Assembly: GCA_900696515.1 (NCBI GenBank)
Contig: CAADGK010000011.1
Coordinates: 1-42,554, forward strand
Reading direction: 5' to 3'
Origin: an uncultured Nitrosospira sp.
GTDB taxonomy: Bacteria > Nitrospirota > Nitrospiria > Nitrospirales > Nitrospiraceae
Length of the DNA stretch: 42,554 nucleotides
Positions 7,234 through 17,932 of the stretch are shown here, piece after piece (the stretch's first letter is position 1; the number at the start of each line of letters is the position of its first letter). The notes under the pieces are model-generated. The model was not told the DNA's origin. It did not search any database and worked only from the letters and a program-made list of their open reading frames with translations. The position numbers and the translations under genes were made by a program.

Positions 7234-10200
7234 CTAGGCAAATCGCACATTCTTGGATTGGTCGAAGGCCGAAGCGCCTTGCATAATAAACGGTGCCCAC
7301 AATGAGACTGGCGCAAAGCCTATGTCGTCTTGAAGTACGTTGATACTTTCCAATTGAGCTTGCCTGAGCGCAAGAGCAGGAGGTAGCTTTTGCCAATGTT
7401 TGTAAAATCCCAAGACTTGGCTTGGACTTTCTTCATCACTGATGTTCCACAAACTCATCATCAAGTTACGCGCTCCGGCGATAGAAAATGCACGGCGCAA
7501 GCCAATGACACCCTCGCGTTTCACCACCTCCCCTACACCGGTTGAACAGGCCGATAACACCACAAGCTCGGTTCGGCGAAGGTCCATTCCGGTTACTTCT
7601 AAAGATGTCAAACGACCGTCATCTTCTCCGCTCCAACTTTCATCAAGCTGATGATTGGCCCCAGCTAGGGCAAGCCCAGACCGAAGTAGGAGATCTTCGT
7701 ACTCATTGCCAACGGTTCCAAGACTCTCATCAAGAAAATAACCGTGCGTCGCAAGATGCAACACCCTCGGAGAATTGGCCCTCAGAACTACCTGTTTCGT
7801 CGCACTTCTACCCTGGAGCACAACTTTGCGTTCATGTGCTCCCGGTAGGAGAGGAGGAATGTCTCGCGCTTCCTTGACGGTACCTGGCAGAGGAGGAAAC
7901 TTTGCACCATGGCCGAACTCTGGGTTAGCAATGAGGAGCAACTCCGTAGGTGACCTGGGTGGTTTTCTTCCTCCAGCAAACAGCTCACGACCACTTGTCA
8001 GATACGCGATTGCATGTTCCTGAATAAGCGTACCCCTACTACCGTTCCTCAAAGCTGAAAAGGGCAAGAGGCTTAATATCCCATCCGGGCTGATAAAAAC
8101 GTTTCTAGCCTTTCCCAGCAAATATTCAAACGGTTCCCACAATAATGTGTGTAAGTTCTGCAAGAGCTCATGAGCTTTTCGACAGGCGTGATGGTTGAGG
8201 ATAGAGGTCTCTGGGCCAATTTCACTCTGAATGGCACGTAGCGCCTGTGACACTAACGGCTCAATCACTCGATCTGACCCGAGATCAAATAGCTGTAGTT
8301 GATGCTGTGCTGAGATAACAAAAGCTAGATACCGGAAATCTCCTGTTCGTTGGCCATCAAGATCCCAATCAGCGATTTTGACGTACTCAACGAGTGCCGT
8401 GGCCTTGGGTATCATTCGACAAAGCGAAGAAAACCCTGTGCGATTCCGGCCTCGCAAATCCGTCGCGTGTAGCCTCTCAGGCTGCATGATCTTTTCAATA
8501 CGCTGAATTTCATTCTGTAAGAACCGATACCGCTTTTGATGAGCGGCCCAACCACCCTGAAGACGATCAGGCGACCGAACAAGGAGTTGATGAAGCTGAC
8601 GCCAAAGACCGTGAAGAGCCACATAGTTGCCATCTGCTGATACGGAATTCTGAGCTCGAAGTCGGTTGAGTGTCGCGGCAGAGTCCCAGACCAGTCCCTT
8701 GCGAGAAAGCGTCCATTCCAACCCAAGCCGAACAGAGCCTGCATCTGCAAGAAATTTTCTGACGATCAGAGATAACGCCGCATCATAATTTTCTGACAAT
8801 GACAGAACACTTTGCAGCTTCTGATGTTCACTCGAAACAACGCGAAAGACGTTCCGGATGTGTTGGTTTTCAAAATTCAAACTTTGAGCATAGAAGTCCA
8901 ACGCTTGATTGAATTGCCTAGAAGCTCGATAACATGCGGCCAAATTTGAAAGAGGGAATTGTCTATCAGGGTGATGCTTGCCCGAGGCATCTTGAAGAGT
9001 TCTTATTGAGCGATGGAAATACCGCTTCGCCTGCAAGAGCTTTTGCTGGTGTAGATATAGAATACCGAGAGAATTAAGAACCCGGCTGATGTCGGAATTC
9101 TTCGTTCCTGCGGTTCGTTGGATAATCTTGAATGCGCGCCTGTATAGAAGCTCAGCTTGTGCATACTCTTTACGCTCCAGATGTAAGCCAGCGACACTTT
9201 GTAGAGAGATTGCCACCACTGGGTGATTCTTTCCCAAAGACTGTTCCCGCATTTGCAACGCATGCCGATTCAACGTCATAGCTCGCCGAGTTCGCCCAAA
9301 TGAGCGAAAGACCAACGCAAGATTATGGTAGATCGTAGCCACTTCAGCATGTCCAGCGCCATAAATAGGCTTTTGAATCCGAAGTGCCTGCAAAAGATAC
9401 TGTCGTGCACGATCAAGATGCCCCATATCCAGGAAGAGCAGGCCAAGGGAATTACAGGATTGTCTCACCTTCAGATCATGAGGACCCAATGAACGCTCCC
9501 ATATCCTTAATGATTCTGAGTAATATGACTCAGCGTCTTGAAACATCCCCATGGCCCGAAACACATCTGCCAGGCTCTGTAGAGAGTCTGCGACGCCCGG
9601 ATGATTCCGACTATGCCTCTTGATTTTGATCATCAAAGACTGGCGGTGGAGTGCCTGAGCTTCCTCATAGAACCCAAGCGCAAAATTGACTTCACCACGC
9701 GCATCTAACAGGGGGCAGAGATCAAAAATGGTTTCCCTCTTTTTTGATTGAACCAAATCTGCAAGTTCATCCCATATTGCCTTTGCACGGGAGTACTCAC
9801 CCATATCAAAATGTACTCTTCCCAAGAGCCAAAGAGTGCTCGCCTTGTCAGCGGCCCGCGCCCTTCTATGTTTTCTCACCATTCGCAATGAGCGCATCAG
9901 CAACGTTTTGGCTCGCGCATGGCGCCCCTGTCTTATGTGCCATGTAGCAAGAGCCCGCATGAGACGACAACCGTCTCGGTCTGCCAGAGTGTTGGTTTTC
10001 TGCCGGATGCTGAAAGCTCGGCGACCTACCGAGATGGCTGAGGCAAGATCATCAACGGCTACATAAGCCTCAGCAAGATTTTCTAAAGCCACTGCCGTAT
10101 GGACATCATCTTTCCCATAGGCAATCTCTGCGATAGCCAAGGCGCGGTGAAACATTGAGCTGGCCGCAGCATAGTCGTTTTCAACCAGATGGAGTTGACC

Positions 10201-10452
10201 TAGATCGATTGACACGGCACCTACATCACGATCATACCGCCCTCGTTTGTTTTCGACGATACATAAACTCTGCAAGAGAAGTTTTCGTGCACGAGCAAAG
10301 CGGCCAATCCCTCCATAAAGATGAGCCAACTCACGAAGCGTTTTGACAACCTTAATGGTTGCAGAGCCAAACTGTTTCCTTTGGTCTTGCAATAAACGCA
10401 AAACCCTGGAAATTGCATCTCTCTGGCGGCGCTGGGTAGACGAAACAGACAT
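7234..10452 (-). CDS. TPR-CHAT protein (caspase-like peptidase with long TPR array)
   Basis: This 1072-residue protein has about twelve kinesin-light-chain-type TPR units over roughly residues 20-560 (for example 'HPGVADSLQSLADVFRAMG', 'HAEVATIYHNLALVFRSFG'), a linker, and a C-terminal CHAT domain. The catalytic dyad is visible: His903 in 'LHLATHGYF' and Cys969 in 'LSACSTGVG'. CHAT domains are clan CD peptidases related to caspases and separase; TPR-CHAT proteins are known as effectors of bacterial immune systems, including the type III-E CRISPR partner. There is no signal peptide, so it is cytoplasmic. The ATG at 10452 is chosen; an in-frame TTG at 10488 is the alternative, and neither has a clear Shine-Dalgarno. 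The neighbouring ankyrin-repeat gene, 243 bases upstream on the same strand, is a candidate partner or substrate. Confidence 0.88.
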   Translation of the reverse strand: MSVSSTQRRQRDAISRVLRLLQDQRKQFGSATIKVVKTLRELAHLYGGIGRFARARKLLLQSLCIVENKRGRYDRDVGAVSIDLGQLHLVENDYAAASSMFHRALAIAEIAYGKDDVHTAVALENLAEAYVAVDDLASAISVGRRAFSIRQKTNTLADRDGCRLMRALATWHIRQGRHARAKTLLMRSLRMVRKHRRARAADKASTLWLLGRVHFDMGEYSRAKAIWDELADLVQSKKRETIFDLCPLLDARGEVNFALGFYEEAQALHRQSLMIKIKRHSRNHPGVADSLQSLADVFRAMGMFQDAESYYSESLRIWERSLGPHDLKVRQSCNSLGLLFLDMGHLDRARQYLLQALRIQKPIYGAGHAEVATIYHNLALVFRSFGRTRRAMTLNRHALQMREQSLGKNHPVVAISLQSVAGLHLERKEYAQAELLYRRAFKIIQRTAGTKNSDISRVLNSLGILYLHQQKLLQAKRYFHRSIRTLQDASGKHHPDRQFPLSNLAACYRASRQFNQALDFYAQSLNFENQHIRNVFRVVSSEHQKLQSVLSLSENYDAALSLIVRKFLADAGSVRLGLEWTLSRKGLVWDSAATLNRLRAQNSVSADGNYVALHGLWRQLHQLLVRSPDRLQGGWAAHQKRYRFLQNEIQRIEKIMQPERLHATDLRGRNRTGFSSLCRMIPKATALVEYVKIADWDLDGQRTGDFRYLAFVISAQHQLQLFDLGSDRVIEPLVSQALRAIQSEIGPETSILNHHACRKAHELLQNLHTLLWEPFEYLLGKARNVFISPDGILSLLPFSALRNGSRGTLIQEHAIAYLTSGRELFAGGRKPPRSPTELLLIANPEFGHGAKFPPLPGTVKEARDIPPLLPGAHERKVVLQGRSATKQVVLRANSPRVLHLATHGYFLDESLGTVGNEYEDLLLRSGLALAGANHQLDESWSGEDDGRLTSLEVTGMDLRRTELVVLSACSTGVGEVVKREGVIGLRRAFSIAGARNLMMSLWNISDEESPSQVLGFYKHWQKLPPALALRQAQLESINVLQDDIGFAPVSLWAPFIMQGASAFDQSKNVRFA

Positions 10453-10695
10453 TTTGTGCTGAGAACTTGTGAGGATGCGTATCCTCAAGGTTTCAAGGTG
10501 TCGACTTCAAGAGCATTGTATAAATGTATTATGGAGAGTGATGAAAGTTCGAGGTGCGGAAATCGTGAAAAGGTAGAGAGGACAATCTTGAACTGAAGAC
10601 AAGATGAGCAAGATGTGAACTGAAATGTCAGGCTTTTGTTTTACGAAGGCTTAATGCTCTACGACTAGGCGAACAATACCACAGTTCAAAGAAGA
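10453..10695. other. Intergenic region before the TPR-CHAT gene
   Basis: 243 bases separate the ankyrin gene from the TPR-CHAT gene. The sequence is AT-rich around 10,510-10,560 and 10,610-10,660 and may hold a separate minus-strand promoter for the CHAT gene. I see no RNA gene and no clear terminator hairpin. Confidence 0.3.
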
Positions 10696-12117
10696 CTATG
10701 GAACACTGGGAGGATGTATTTCGCCCTCCCTCCCTCGTTTCACAGCCTGTTGCCGCTCCTTTTTTATGAGAAACGCGCCCAGACCTACATTCTCGTCAGA
10801 ACTCATGGCAAGTTGTGATGGTAATCGCCCTTCAAGATCTCTCGCCAAGTAATCCAAATCCTTGCGTTGCCGTAACACTTTAAATATGTCCTTCAATTGA
10901 TACTTGGCGACTACATGGAGGGCACTACCTCCAGTGCCAGCCACACGAATATTTATGTTTTCTACGGAATTAATTAGTTGCTCCACTCTGCGGAGGTTGC
11001 CTTCGCATACAGCATAGAGAAACTCCATATCAACACTCTTCTCTGACATTCCTTCTTCTTTTGCATCCTCACTGTCATCATGGCTCAATTTGAGAGCAGG
11101 CTCTCCGCGCATTTTGCGTACTTTTAATTCTTTCACGGAACTTGGAAGTCTGTCAAAAGAAACCGGCAAGGCATTGAGAAAGAACAACGATTCACTAGGT
11201 GTTTCACCTATCCCTTGCTCAAACTGAGCCTTGGAATACATTTGAGATTGGTACAGGCCCAACCTAAGCTTACTCACTTTCCCATTCCTGACAGACATAG
11301 AATGGGCCACGAATAGAAACTGCGTTATGGACTTCTGCGCCGCTCTCTCTTTGAGGAAAACCAGCAAGCCATCACCTGGGGGAACTATTGCCCAGCCGGA
11401 CATTTCTGTGTCCCTAGGAGCGAACCTCGTTGCTGATAGTGACCAGGCCTCTACCTTATACAGGTGTTGCCGAGGCAACACCTCAAGTCGCAACCTTTTG
11501 TGGCAAAGATCTTCCTCGGTTTTTACCCTGCTTCGGAAGGTACCTTCCCAATTATGCGCGATCACAGTTGAAGGTGAATCAGGTTCAGCGCGAGCGTAAA
11601 AGTATTCCTGCAACGCAAACGCTGAAGAAAACACATCCAGGCCTTTCTCATGAAAGAACTTTGGCAAACACCCCTTTTCTTGGAGAAACTCACAGACCAC
11701 ACGCCGCACCCACACCGCTGGATTTGAGGAAGTACGTTCGCCTGTGCTACGGGACTTTTCTCCATCAACGAATCGTTCAAGTTTCTTCCCAGTAATGGAC
11801 CACCGGTCGTCCTCGTCCAATGAGGAGAGACGTTTCGATTTTGTGTTCTGTGGTAATGCTTCAGAGTTTTCTGAACCTTGCAACTTGGCAACGATCCGGT
11901 CATACGAATCTGAGCAAACAATCTCGGATGCCACGGTTGCCCATGAAAGATATCCTCCCCGAGTAGCAGTTTCACTGCTCATTTGATAGGTCTTCAGCGC
12001 CCACCGTAGAATAGCATTTTGATCAGAAGAGAAGCCGCCATCAGTTGAATAGGTTTTCAATGGCTCATTCCTTCTGTTGCAAGATTGAGTAAGCGAGTCT
12101 TTTCCCAAGTTTGGCAT
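10696..12117 (-). CDS. Ankyrin-repeat protein with unknown N-terminal domain
   Basis: The 473-residue product ends with two to three ankyrin repeats (about residues 365-440: 'FLYAVCEGNLRRVEQLIN', 'GGSALHVVAKYQLKDIFKVL', 'DLEGRLPSQLAMSS'), which mediate protein-protein contacts. The first 350 residues match no family I recognise; they contain a soluble alpha/beta region with 'SGWAIVPPGDGLLVFLKE' and a Ser/Glu-rich linker near residues 100-130 and 345-365. There is no signal peptide or membrane segment. It starts 45 bases after the resolvase stop, with no strong Shine-Dalgarno, and precedes the TPR-CHAT gene. The pairing with a CHAT peptidase and a recombinase suggests a cargo module, perhaps defensive, but no function is assigned. 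Confidence 0.65.
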   Translation of the reverse strand: MPNLGKDSLTQSCNRRNEPLKTYSTDGGFSSDQNAILRWALKTYQMSSETATRGGYLSWATVASEIVCSDSYDRIVAKLQGSENSEALPQNTKSKRLSSLDEDDRWSITGKKLERFVDGEKSRSTGERTSSNPAVWVRRVVCEFLQEKGCLPKFFHEKGLDVFSSAFALQEYFYARAEPDSPSTVIAHNWEGTFRSRVKTEEDLCHKRLRLEVLPRQHLYKVEAWSLSATRFAPRDTEMSGWAIVPPGDGLLVFLKERAAQKSITQFLFVAHSMSVRNGKVSKLRLGLYQSQMYSKAQFEQGIGETPSESLFFLNALPVSFDRLPSSVKELKVRKMRGEPALKLSHDDSEDAKEEGMSEKSVDMEFLYAVCEGNLRRVEQLINSVENINIRVAGTGGSALHVVAKYQLKDIFKVLRQRKDLDYLARDLEGRLPSQLAMSSDENVGLGAFLIKKERQQAVKRGREGEIHPPSVP

Positions 12118-12162
12118 TTTACCGAAGCTAACCTGGACCTGCGCAACATATTCCCAGCAGCA

Positions 12163-12723
12163 TTAGTTTTGAGAACACAACCGCCTCATCGCCTGGGTCA
12201 AAGTTTCGCGGGAGCAGTCGAATTGTTCGGCCAGTTCGGTGATGGTGGCTTCGCCCGCCTGAACCTTCTCATGCGCAAGAAGAACTTCCTCCAGGTTCAG
12301 CTTGCGCGGTCTGCCGATATGCTTGCCGCGTAGTCTGGCCGCCGCCATGCCTTCCTTCGTCCGCTTGATGAGATTGGACCGCTCGAACTGAGCAAATGCC
12401 GCCATGACGGTATAGATCAACTCCCCTGACGGTGTCGCGGTATCGATATTGAGGTTGACGATCTGAAACTCGATCCCGCGCTGACGGAGTTTTTCGGCCT
12501 CCAATAGCGCATCGACCGTGCTACGAAAGGCGCGGTCCAGATCCCAGACAACCAGCGTATCTCCGGGCCGGAGCCTGGAGACCACTTCCTGATAGACGGG
12601 CCGGTCTTTCCGCGCCCCGGACATTTTCTCCACGTAGAGTTCATCGCAGATCGCCTTGAGCCCGTCTTCCTGCCGGTCTTCCTTCTGGCTCTCCAATGAT
12701 ACGCGCAGATATCCAATCTTCAT
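12163..12723 (-). CDS. Small serine recombinase (resolvase/invertase family)
   Basis: The 186-residue product is a complete Pin/Hin/TnpR-type recombinase. It has the catalytic Ser9 in 'GYLRVSLESQ', the 'DTLVVWDLDRAFRS' segment with catalytic arginines, the 'GELIYTVMAAFAQFERSN' dimerisation helix, and a C-terminal helix-turn-helix ('TITELAEQFDCSRETL', about residues 160-180). It would act on short res or inversion sites by paired cuts through a phosphoserine link. A strong aggagggggg lies upstream of ATG 12723. It stands at the head of the minus-strand array. It is distinct from, and much shorter than, the integrase at 15035, so it more likely serves dimer resolution, an inversion switch or a former transposon. 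Confidence 0.92.
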   Translation of the reverse strand: MKIGYLRVSLESQKEDRQEDGLKAICDELYVEKMSGARKDRPVYQEVVSRLRPGDTLVVWDLDRAFRSTVDALLEAEKLRQRGIEFQIVNLNIDTATPSGELIYTVMAAFAQFERSNLIKRTKEGMAAARLRGKHIGRPRKLNLEEVLLAHEKVQAGEATITELAEQFDCSRETLTQAMRRLCSQN

Positions 12724-13143
12724 GACATTCCCCCCTCCTGTGGGTCACGGAAAAAGACCTCCCACTTGAAAAGGGAACGTTTTTTCGCCCGTATCAGAAT
12801 AACCAGTGATGGAGGACATGACCACGGCTAAATGTAGGGAATATCAGTTTTTCCCCATGCGCTATCAATAGAGCAGACCATATCAAAACAAGGCTTCCCT
12901 TTCTGGGCACGGGTCAGCCCTGGTCTCGTATCAAGATTTGCAATCTTCCTGAACAATTATCTCTCATCCGGTTTCAGCGCGAAAGTCGCCCTCTGCCTGC
13001 TGGTACCGATAGCTGAAATATCAACCGTCACTGTTGGTCTTCTCGGCAGCAACTCCACGTCCTTCGCACAGAGTACGCTTACAGCGGGTGCCAGTACAAA
13101 CAAGACCACGCCCACATCATCTTCCGCCAAACGCGAAGCATGG
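12724..13143. other. Region upstream of the resolvase, with an open frame lacking a start codon
   Basis: The left part is the promoter side of the resolvase gene. From 12,841 the frame of the downstream plus-strand gene stays open without ATG, GTG or TTG. Its translation near 12,980-13,070 (KVALCLLVPIAEI, then 'SFAQ') looks like a signal peptide. A tiny frame at 12,818 (MTTAKCREYQ...) has ggagg upstream and ends at once. I see no RNA gene. Confidence 0.4.
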
Positions 13144-13449
13144 ATGGAGGCTTCGGATTATTCCGTCGCCAATCCTGTTGTCACGTACGCCGTCTATGGT
13201 CACGCGCCAAACGCGACAAATGAACAAATTGTCGGATACATACGAGCACAATTTGCCAACAGGGGAATTCGTGATGTCGCAGCCTTTAAGGGACGTGAAG
13301 ATATCTCTGGCGTGGCGTTCTACTTCTTCATCAACGGGCATCAATACGGCCCTGTTGGCATTCCCAACATGATGGCCACCATTGAAGAAGTGGCAGGCCA
13401 TGCAAAGGGAGTTGAATACCTGAGAGAGACTGGCAAACCGATTCCCTGA
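13144..13449 (+). CDS. Small unknown protein, probably 5'-incomplete (secreted?)
   Basis: From the first ATG the product is 101 residues (EASDYSVANPVVTYAVYG...), soluble, with a 'GVAFYFFINGHQYGPVG' core and no recognised family. There is no Shine-Dalgarno before this ATG. The frame is open for 300 bases more upstream, and that stretch encodes a credible signal peptide with an 'SFAQ' cleavage-like site followed by a Ser/Thr-rich linker. The true protein is therefore probably longer, using a rare start codon such as CTG at about 12,949, or its start was lost by mutation. It is convergent with the coiled-coil gene (24-base gap). Confidence 0.55.
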   Translation: MEASDYSVANPVVTYAVYGHAPNATNEQIVGYIRAQFANRGIRDVAAFKGREDISGVAFYFFINGHQYGPVGIPNMMATIEEVAGHAKGVEYLRETGKPIP

Positions 13450-13472
13450 TTTGTTTCGGCGGGGTGATGTGA

Positions 13473-14435
13473 TCAACCCTGTAACTTGGGGCCTTCCAAG
13501 CCCGTTGGGGCACTGACAGTAACAGAGGCATGCTTGTCTTGATGGTTTGCGCTCGCTGCATTTGCAAACACTTCCTGAATACGGTCAACTTTCGCTTCGA
13601 TTCCGTCACCAAACTCGCCATTTCCTGAAACAGACGCACCAGAGAACCCTGGGAAGGCTATGCCTGCTTGTTGTGACTGTAACCCAAGGCCGTCTTCAGT
13701 ATTCACGGTCGCGGCAGCTTGGCGAACCTCTGCTGAGACTTCCGTATCACGCCAAACGCTCTGAACACCCGTTGGGGTCTCGCGTGCCAGAATCTCTTTC
13801 GCTCTTTTGAGAGCTTGCTCCTGCGGTACATCCGACTGTTCCATCTCGCCCAAGGTCATTTCGATCTCGGCTTTTTCTTTTTCGAGTTCACGAACACGCT
13901 CGCGGTATTCGTCAGCCTTCTGCTCGCGATACTCTTCCTCCATCCGCAATGCTTCTCTCACGGATTCACGGTCGTTCAGATCAAGCGTTCTGCCCGTGCG
14001 GTTCTGATACTCCTCAAGTTTTCTGAGTATCTCCTTGTCTCTCAGCACGGTTTCAAGCGATTCCCCGTTCTCCAGTTGTATCCTGGCCCAGGCTAATTCG
14101 GCGGCATCCTTTTCCAGTTCGCGAATCTTTCGATTGAGCTCGGCGATTTCTTCGTTGATACGCTCCAGGCGCTCTCGGACCTGCTGGAGGAGGGCCCGTA
14201 CCGCGCTCTCGAATTCCTCTTTGTCTTTTCGGCTGCGCTCGTCTTCGCCTTTTTGTGCGCGGCCACGGTTCTGACGCCCTCGTGTCTCTTCGATGTTGGC
14301 TCCGGTCATCGCGGCCAGCAAATCACGTTCGACTTGGGCGTCTTCTTTGCGTTTGGATGCGTCCAGAGCATAGGCCTCTGCTTCATGGCCCGACAGCTTC
14401 TCGCCCTTGTCCCCAATGATTGAACGCTCATCCAT
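13473..14435 (-). CDS. Coiled-coil protein, unknown
   Basis: The 320-residue product is dominated by a charged coiled coil at about residues 75-210 ('INEEIAELNRKIRELEKDAA', 'ERVRELEKEKAEIEMTLGEM'). A hydrophilic N-terminus comes before it, and a Gly/Ser/Gln-rich low-complexity tail follows with no membrane segment. It is divergent from the recombinase operon and not obviously co-transcribed with anything else. Elements of this kind often carry such proteins near the integrase, but a role cannot be derived. Start ATG 14435 is the only reasonable one in frame. Confidence 0.65.
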   Translation of the reverse strand: MDERSIIGDKGEKLSGHEAEAYALDASKRKEDAQVERDLLAAMTGANIEETRGRQNRGRAQKGEDERSRKDKEEFESAVRALLQQVRERLERINEEIAELNRKIRELEKDAAELAWARIQLENGESLETVLRDKEILRKLEEYQNRTGRTLDLNDRESVREALRMEEEYREQKADEYRERVRELEKEKAEIEMTLGEMEQSDVPQEQALKRAKEILARETPTGVQSVWRDTEVSAEVRQAAATVNTEDGLGLQSQQAGIAFPGFSGASVSGNGEFGDGIEAKVDRIQEVFANAASANHQDKHASVTVSAPTGLEGPKLQG

Positions 14436-14765
14436 CGTATTCGCCTACCCATACGTCCATGGACAATTCTTCCTTGAACTATTTTGGTCTGCTTTATTAT
14501 TGCAGGAGGGCGTTAAGAAATAATTAACGATGGCCTGCCAGTCGCAAAACCGCAGAAATCCGCCATTCTTAACCGATCTTTAAATCCATAGTTGTATTCT
14601 GGAAATAAGTACACCAGCTGTGATCTTCGCATCGATACGGATCGTTTTGATGCATCGAGGTTAGCAATCGCCAGTTTCCCGGTAAGACGCGGGCACTCTG
14701 GTAGAAACATCCTGCAATCATTGATAACTCCACAGATTGCATCGCAGCACCAGCATGGCACTGAC
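14436..14765. other. Divergent intergenic region before the recombinase operon
   Basis: 330 bases separate the coiled-coil gene (minus) from the recombinase operon (plus). They contain AT-rich stretches (about 14,480-14,530 and 14,575-14,610) suited to divergent promoters. Frames are open across it on both strands but show no coding character. No RNA gene was seen. Confidence 0.35.
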
Positions 14766-15034
14766 ATGTCTTTAGACGTTGAAAAATATCGTCACTACTT
14801 GGCCGGATATCAGATATCCGAAGAGGAGAAGACTCAGCTCATCAAAAGCGTCTGGGTTATTCTAGAGGGGTTTGTGGACCGAGCCTTTGGGCGGCATCCC
14901 AACCAGCAATGCGGCAGGCCCCTTGAACATAGTGATTTACAGAGCCCAAGTGAATCCCTAGAATCGGCTGAACGCCAACCCTTAGAGAAGAAGAAACCCA
15001 TCAGGTATGACGACCTGAAAAGGCTCGGTCCACA

Positions 15035-15038
<4 letters not shown>
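14766..15038 (+). CDS. Small protein translationally coupled to the serine recombinase
   Basis: The 90-residue product (MSLDVEKYRHYLAGYQISEE...) has an N-terminal helical part, 'EEEKTQLIKSVWVILEGFVD', resembling short proteins that accompany element-borne recombinases, and a polar C-terminus. The stop TGA overlaps the recombinase start (ATGA at 15,035-15,038), so the two are translationally coupled. The start at 14766 is chosen because the family-like sequence begins there; the frame runs open further upstream without coding character. A recombination accessory or directionality role is an inference. Confidence 0.65.
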
Positions 15039-16669
<1,631 letters not shown>

Positions 16670-17216
16670 AGCGTCCTCACCCGATGGGTGAAAGGCCTCC
16701 CTCCGGCCCCACATCTGATCGGTGCCCGGTGGAGTCAGAGTCGTTCACGCTCACGTTATACAGGAAAACGTGACGCATGGCGAGACTGCGAGAGACCGCA
16801 GAATTGGCTACGGCAGGAACCAGCCCCTACATCCGCTGACATACAGAGCATGACTGAATCGAAAAAGATTCACCCTGAATCTTTTTCGATTCACCCCACT
16901 GCCTGTTCGTTGCCGCATGTGGATATAAACAGTGGCAACAAATCAAGGGCCATATATCCCTATTTATAATTGCATCACGTAGATGCTATCGTACCCCACC
17001 ATGGAAGTGCCTAAGAAGTATCTGTCGCATGACGATCCTGAAATCAAATTGCCACCAGTGAGGGCGGCTAGCGAGTCGAGAAGGATAATGCGAAAGGCAA
17101 CAACGGTATCCGATATTAGCAGGGAGACACCTCCACCGAGGTCCACACAAGCAATCAAGACATGTCGAATCTTTTCCCCCTCTAAAATCCTACCTTTCTT
17201 ATGGCCAAACCTAAGG
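16670..17216. other. Intergenic region between tRNA-Arg and the secretion operon
   Basis: 547 bases with no convincing gene. A frame is open on the plus strand from 16,983 into the peptidase gene, and one on the minus strand at 16,964-17,158, but neither has a ribosome binding site or protein-like composition. The region holds a perfect 17-base inverted repeat (listed separately) and must contain the promoter of the plus-strand operon. Confidence 0.4.
16856..16892. repeat. Perfect 17-base inverted repeat (hairpin) with 3-base loop
   Basis: Arms 16,856-16,872 (gaatcgaaaaagattca) and 16,876-16,892 are exact complements around ccc. Each arm is itself nearly palindromic (gaatc ... gattc), so alternative small hairpins are possible. 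A T-run inside the second arm and an A-run in the first make a factor-independent terminator poor in either direction. It may be a protein-binding site, an RNA structure or a mobile-element trace. Confidence 0.7.
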
Positions 17217-17918
17217 ATGCCGAGCCTGTGGTCGCACCTGTCTAACCGCTACTGCACTTGCATCGTGTTCATTCTGTTTGTAGGCACAACAACATTCCCG
17301 CTCTCCCCAGGCTTTGCCCAAACATCATCACTGCTCGGACCGAGTTGTCAAAATGAGTCCAGCAAGGTGTTTCCAATCACAAAATGGAGCCAAGAGGACA
17401 CGCCATGGTGCTGGGCAGTTACATCAGCCATCGTGATGGCGCATCATAACAAAGACCTGAGACCTTGCGAGATCGTGGGTCTAAAGCTCATAAACTCCCA
17501 AGGAGAACATGTAGATTGCTGTGATGCAGCAGGAGCTAACTACGGTAAATGCCTTATTCGAAACAGCATAGGTGCGGCGCTAAAGGACAACTCCTTTAAA
17601 TATAGATACGAAGCCATTTCCGATCCACCCACCAATCTGTCCTATCGCAACGTTTCCGAACAACTTTGTAGCAACGGGCCATTTATTTCAACGATTACAG
17701 CGTCGAACATTAGACATGCGATCGTAGTCTATGGGTACTTCATCGATGATGACGCGAATGATCCATCCGAACAATTGCAAGTCTTTGTCCATGATTCCCA
17801 GGAAGAATGGCCACTATCTGTTAATTATGATTTTTTTCTTGAGGCAGGGGCCTTGAAGCACGCTGCAAGGCACTTCTCCTTTTGTAATAACGCCGGAAAC
17901 AATTGCCCCTCCGATTGA
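17217..17918 (+). CDS. Exported papain-like cysteine peptidase
   Basis: From ATG 17217 the 233-residue product has a signal peptide (hydrophobic core 'CTCIVFILFVGTTTFPL', cleavage near 'GFAQ'). A papain-like (C39/C70-like) domain follows, with Cys65 in 'TPWCWAVTSA', His167 in 'IRHAIVVYGY' and Asp193 in 'FVHDSQ' in the order of a Cys-His-Asp triad. It contains extra cysteines (VDCCDAAG, KCLI, SFCNNAGNNC). The domain resembles secreted 'papain-like cysteine protease' proteins, including the AvrRpt2 family. The start is uncertain: no good Shine-Dalgarno is seen, and the frame extends to 16,983. It is the first gene of a tight plus-strand operon (14-base gap to the next). A role in processing the operon's secreted products is inferred. 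Confidence 0.78.
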   Translation: MPSLWSHLSNRYCTCIVFILFVGTTTFPLSPGFAQTSSLLGPSCQNESSKVFPITKWSQEDTPWCWAVTSAIVMAHHNKDLRPCEIVGLKLINSQGEHVDCCDAAGANYGKCLIRNSIGAALKDNSFKYRYEAISDPPTNLSYRNVSEQLCSNGPFISTITASNIRHAIVVYGYFIDDDANDPSEQLQVFVHDSQEEWPLSVNYDFFLEAGALKHAARHFSFCNNAGNNCPSD

Positions 17919-17932
17919 CGAGAGGTTCTACA

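Noticed and set aside
16964-17158. Minus-strand open frame with a hydrophobic stretch
   Set aside because: No ribosome binding site and no family resemblance; the region is better explained as promoter DNA of the operon.
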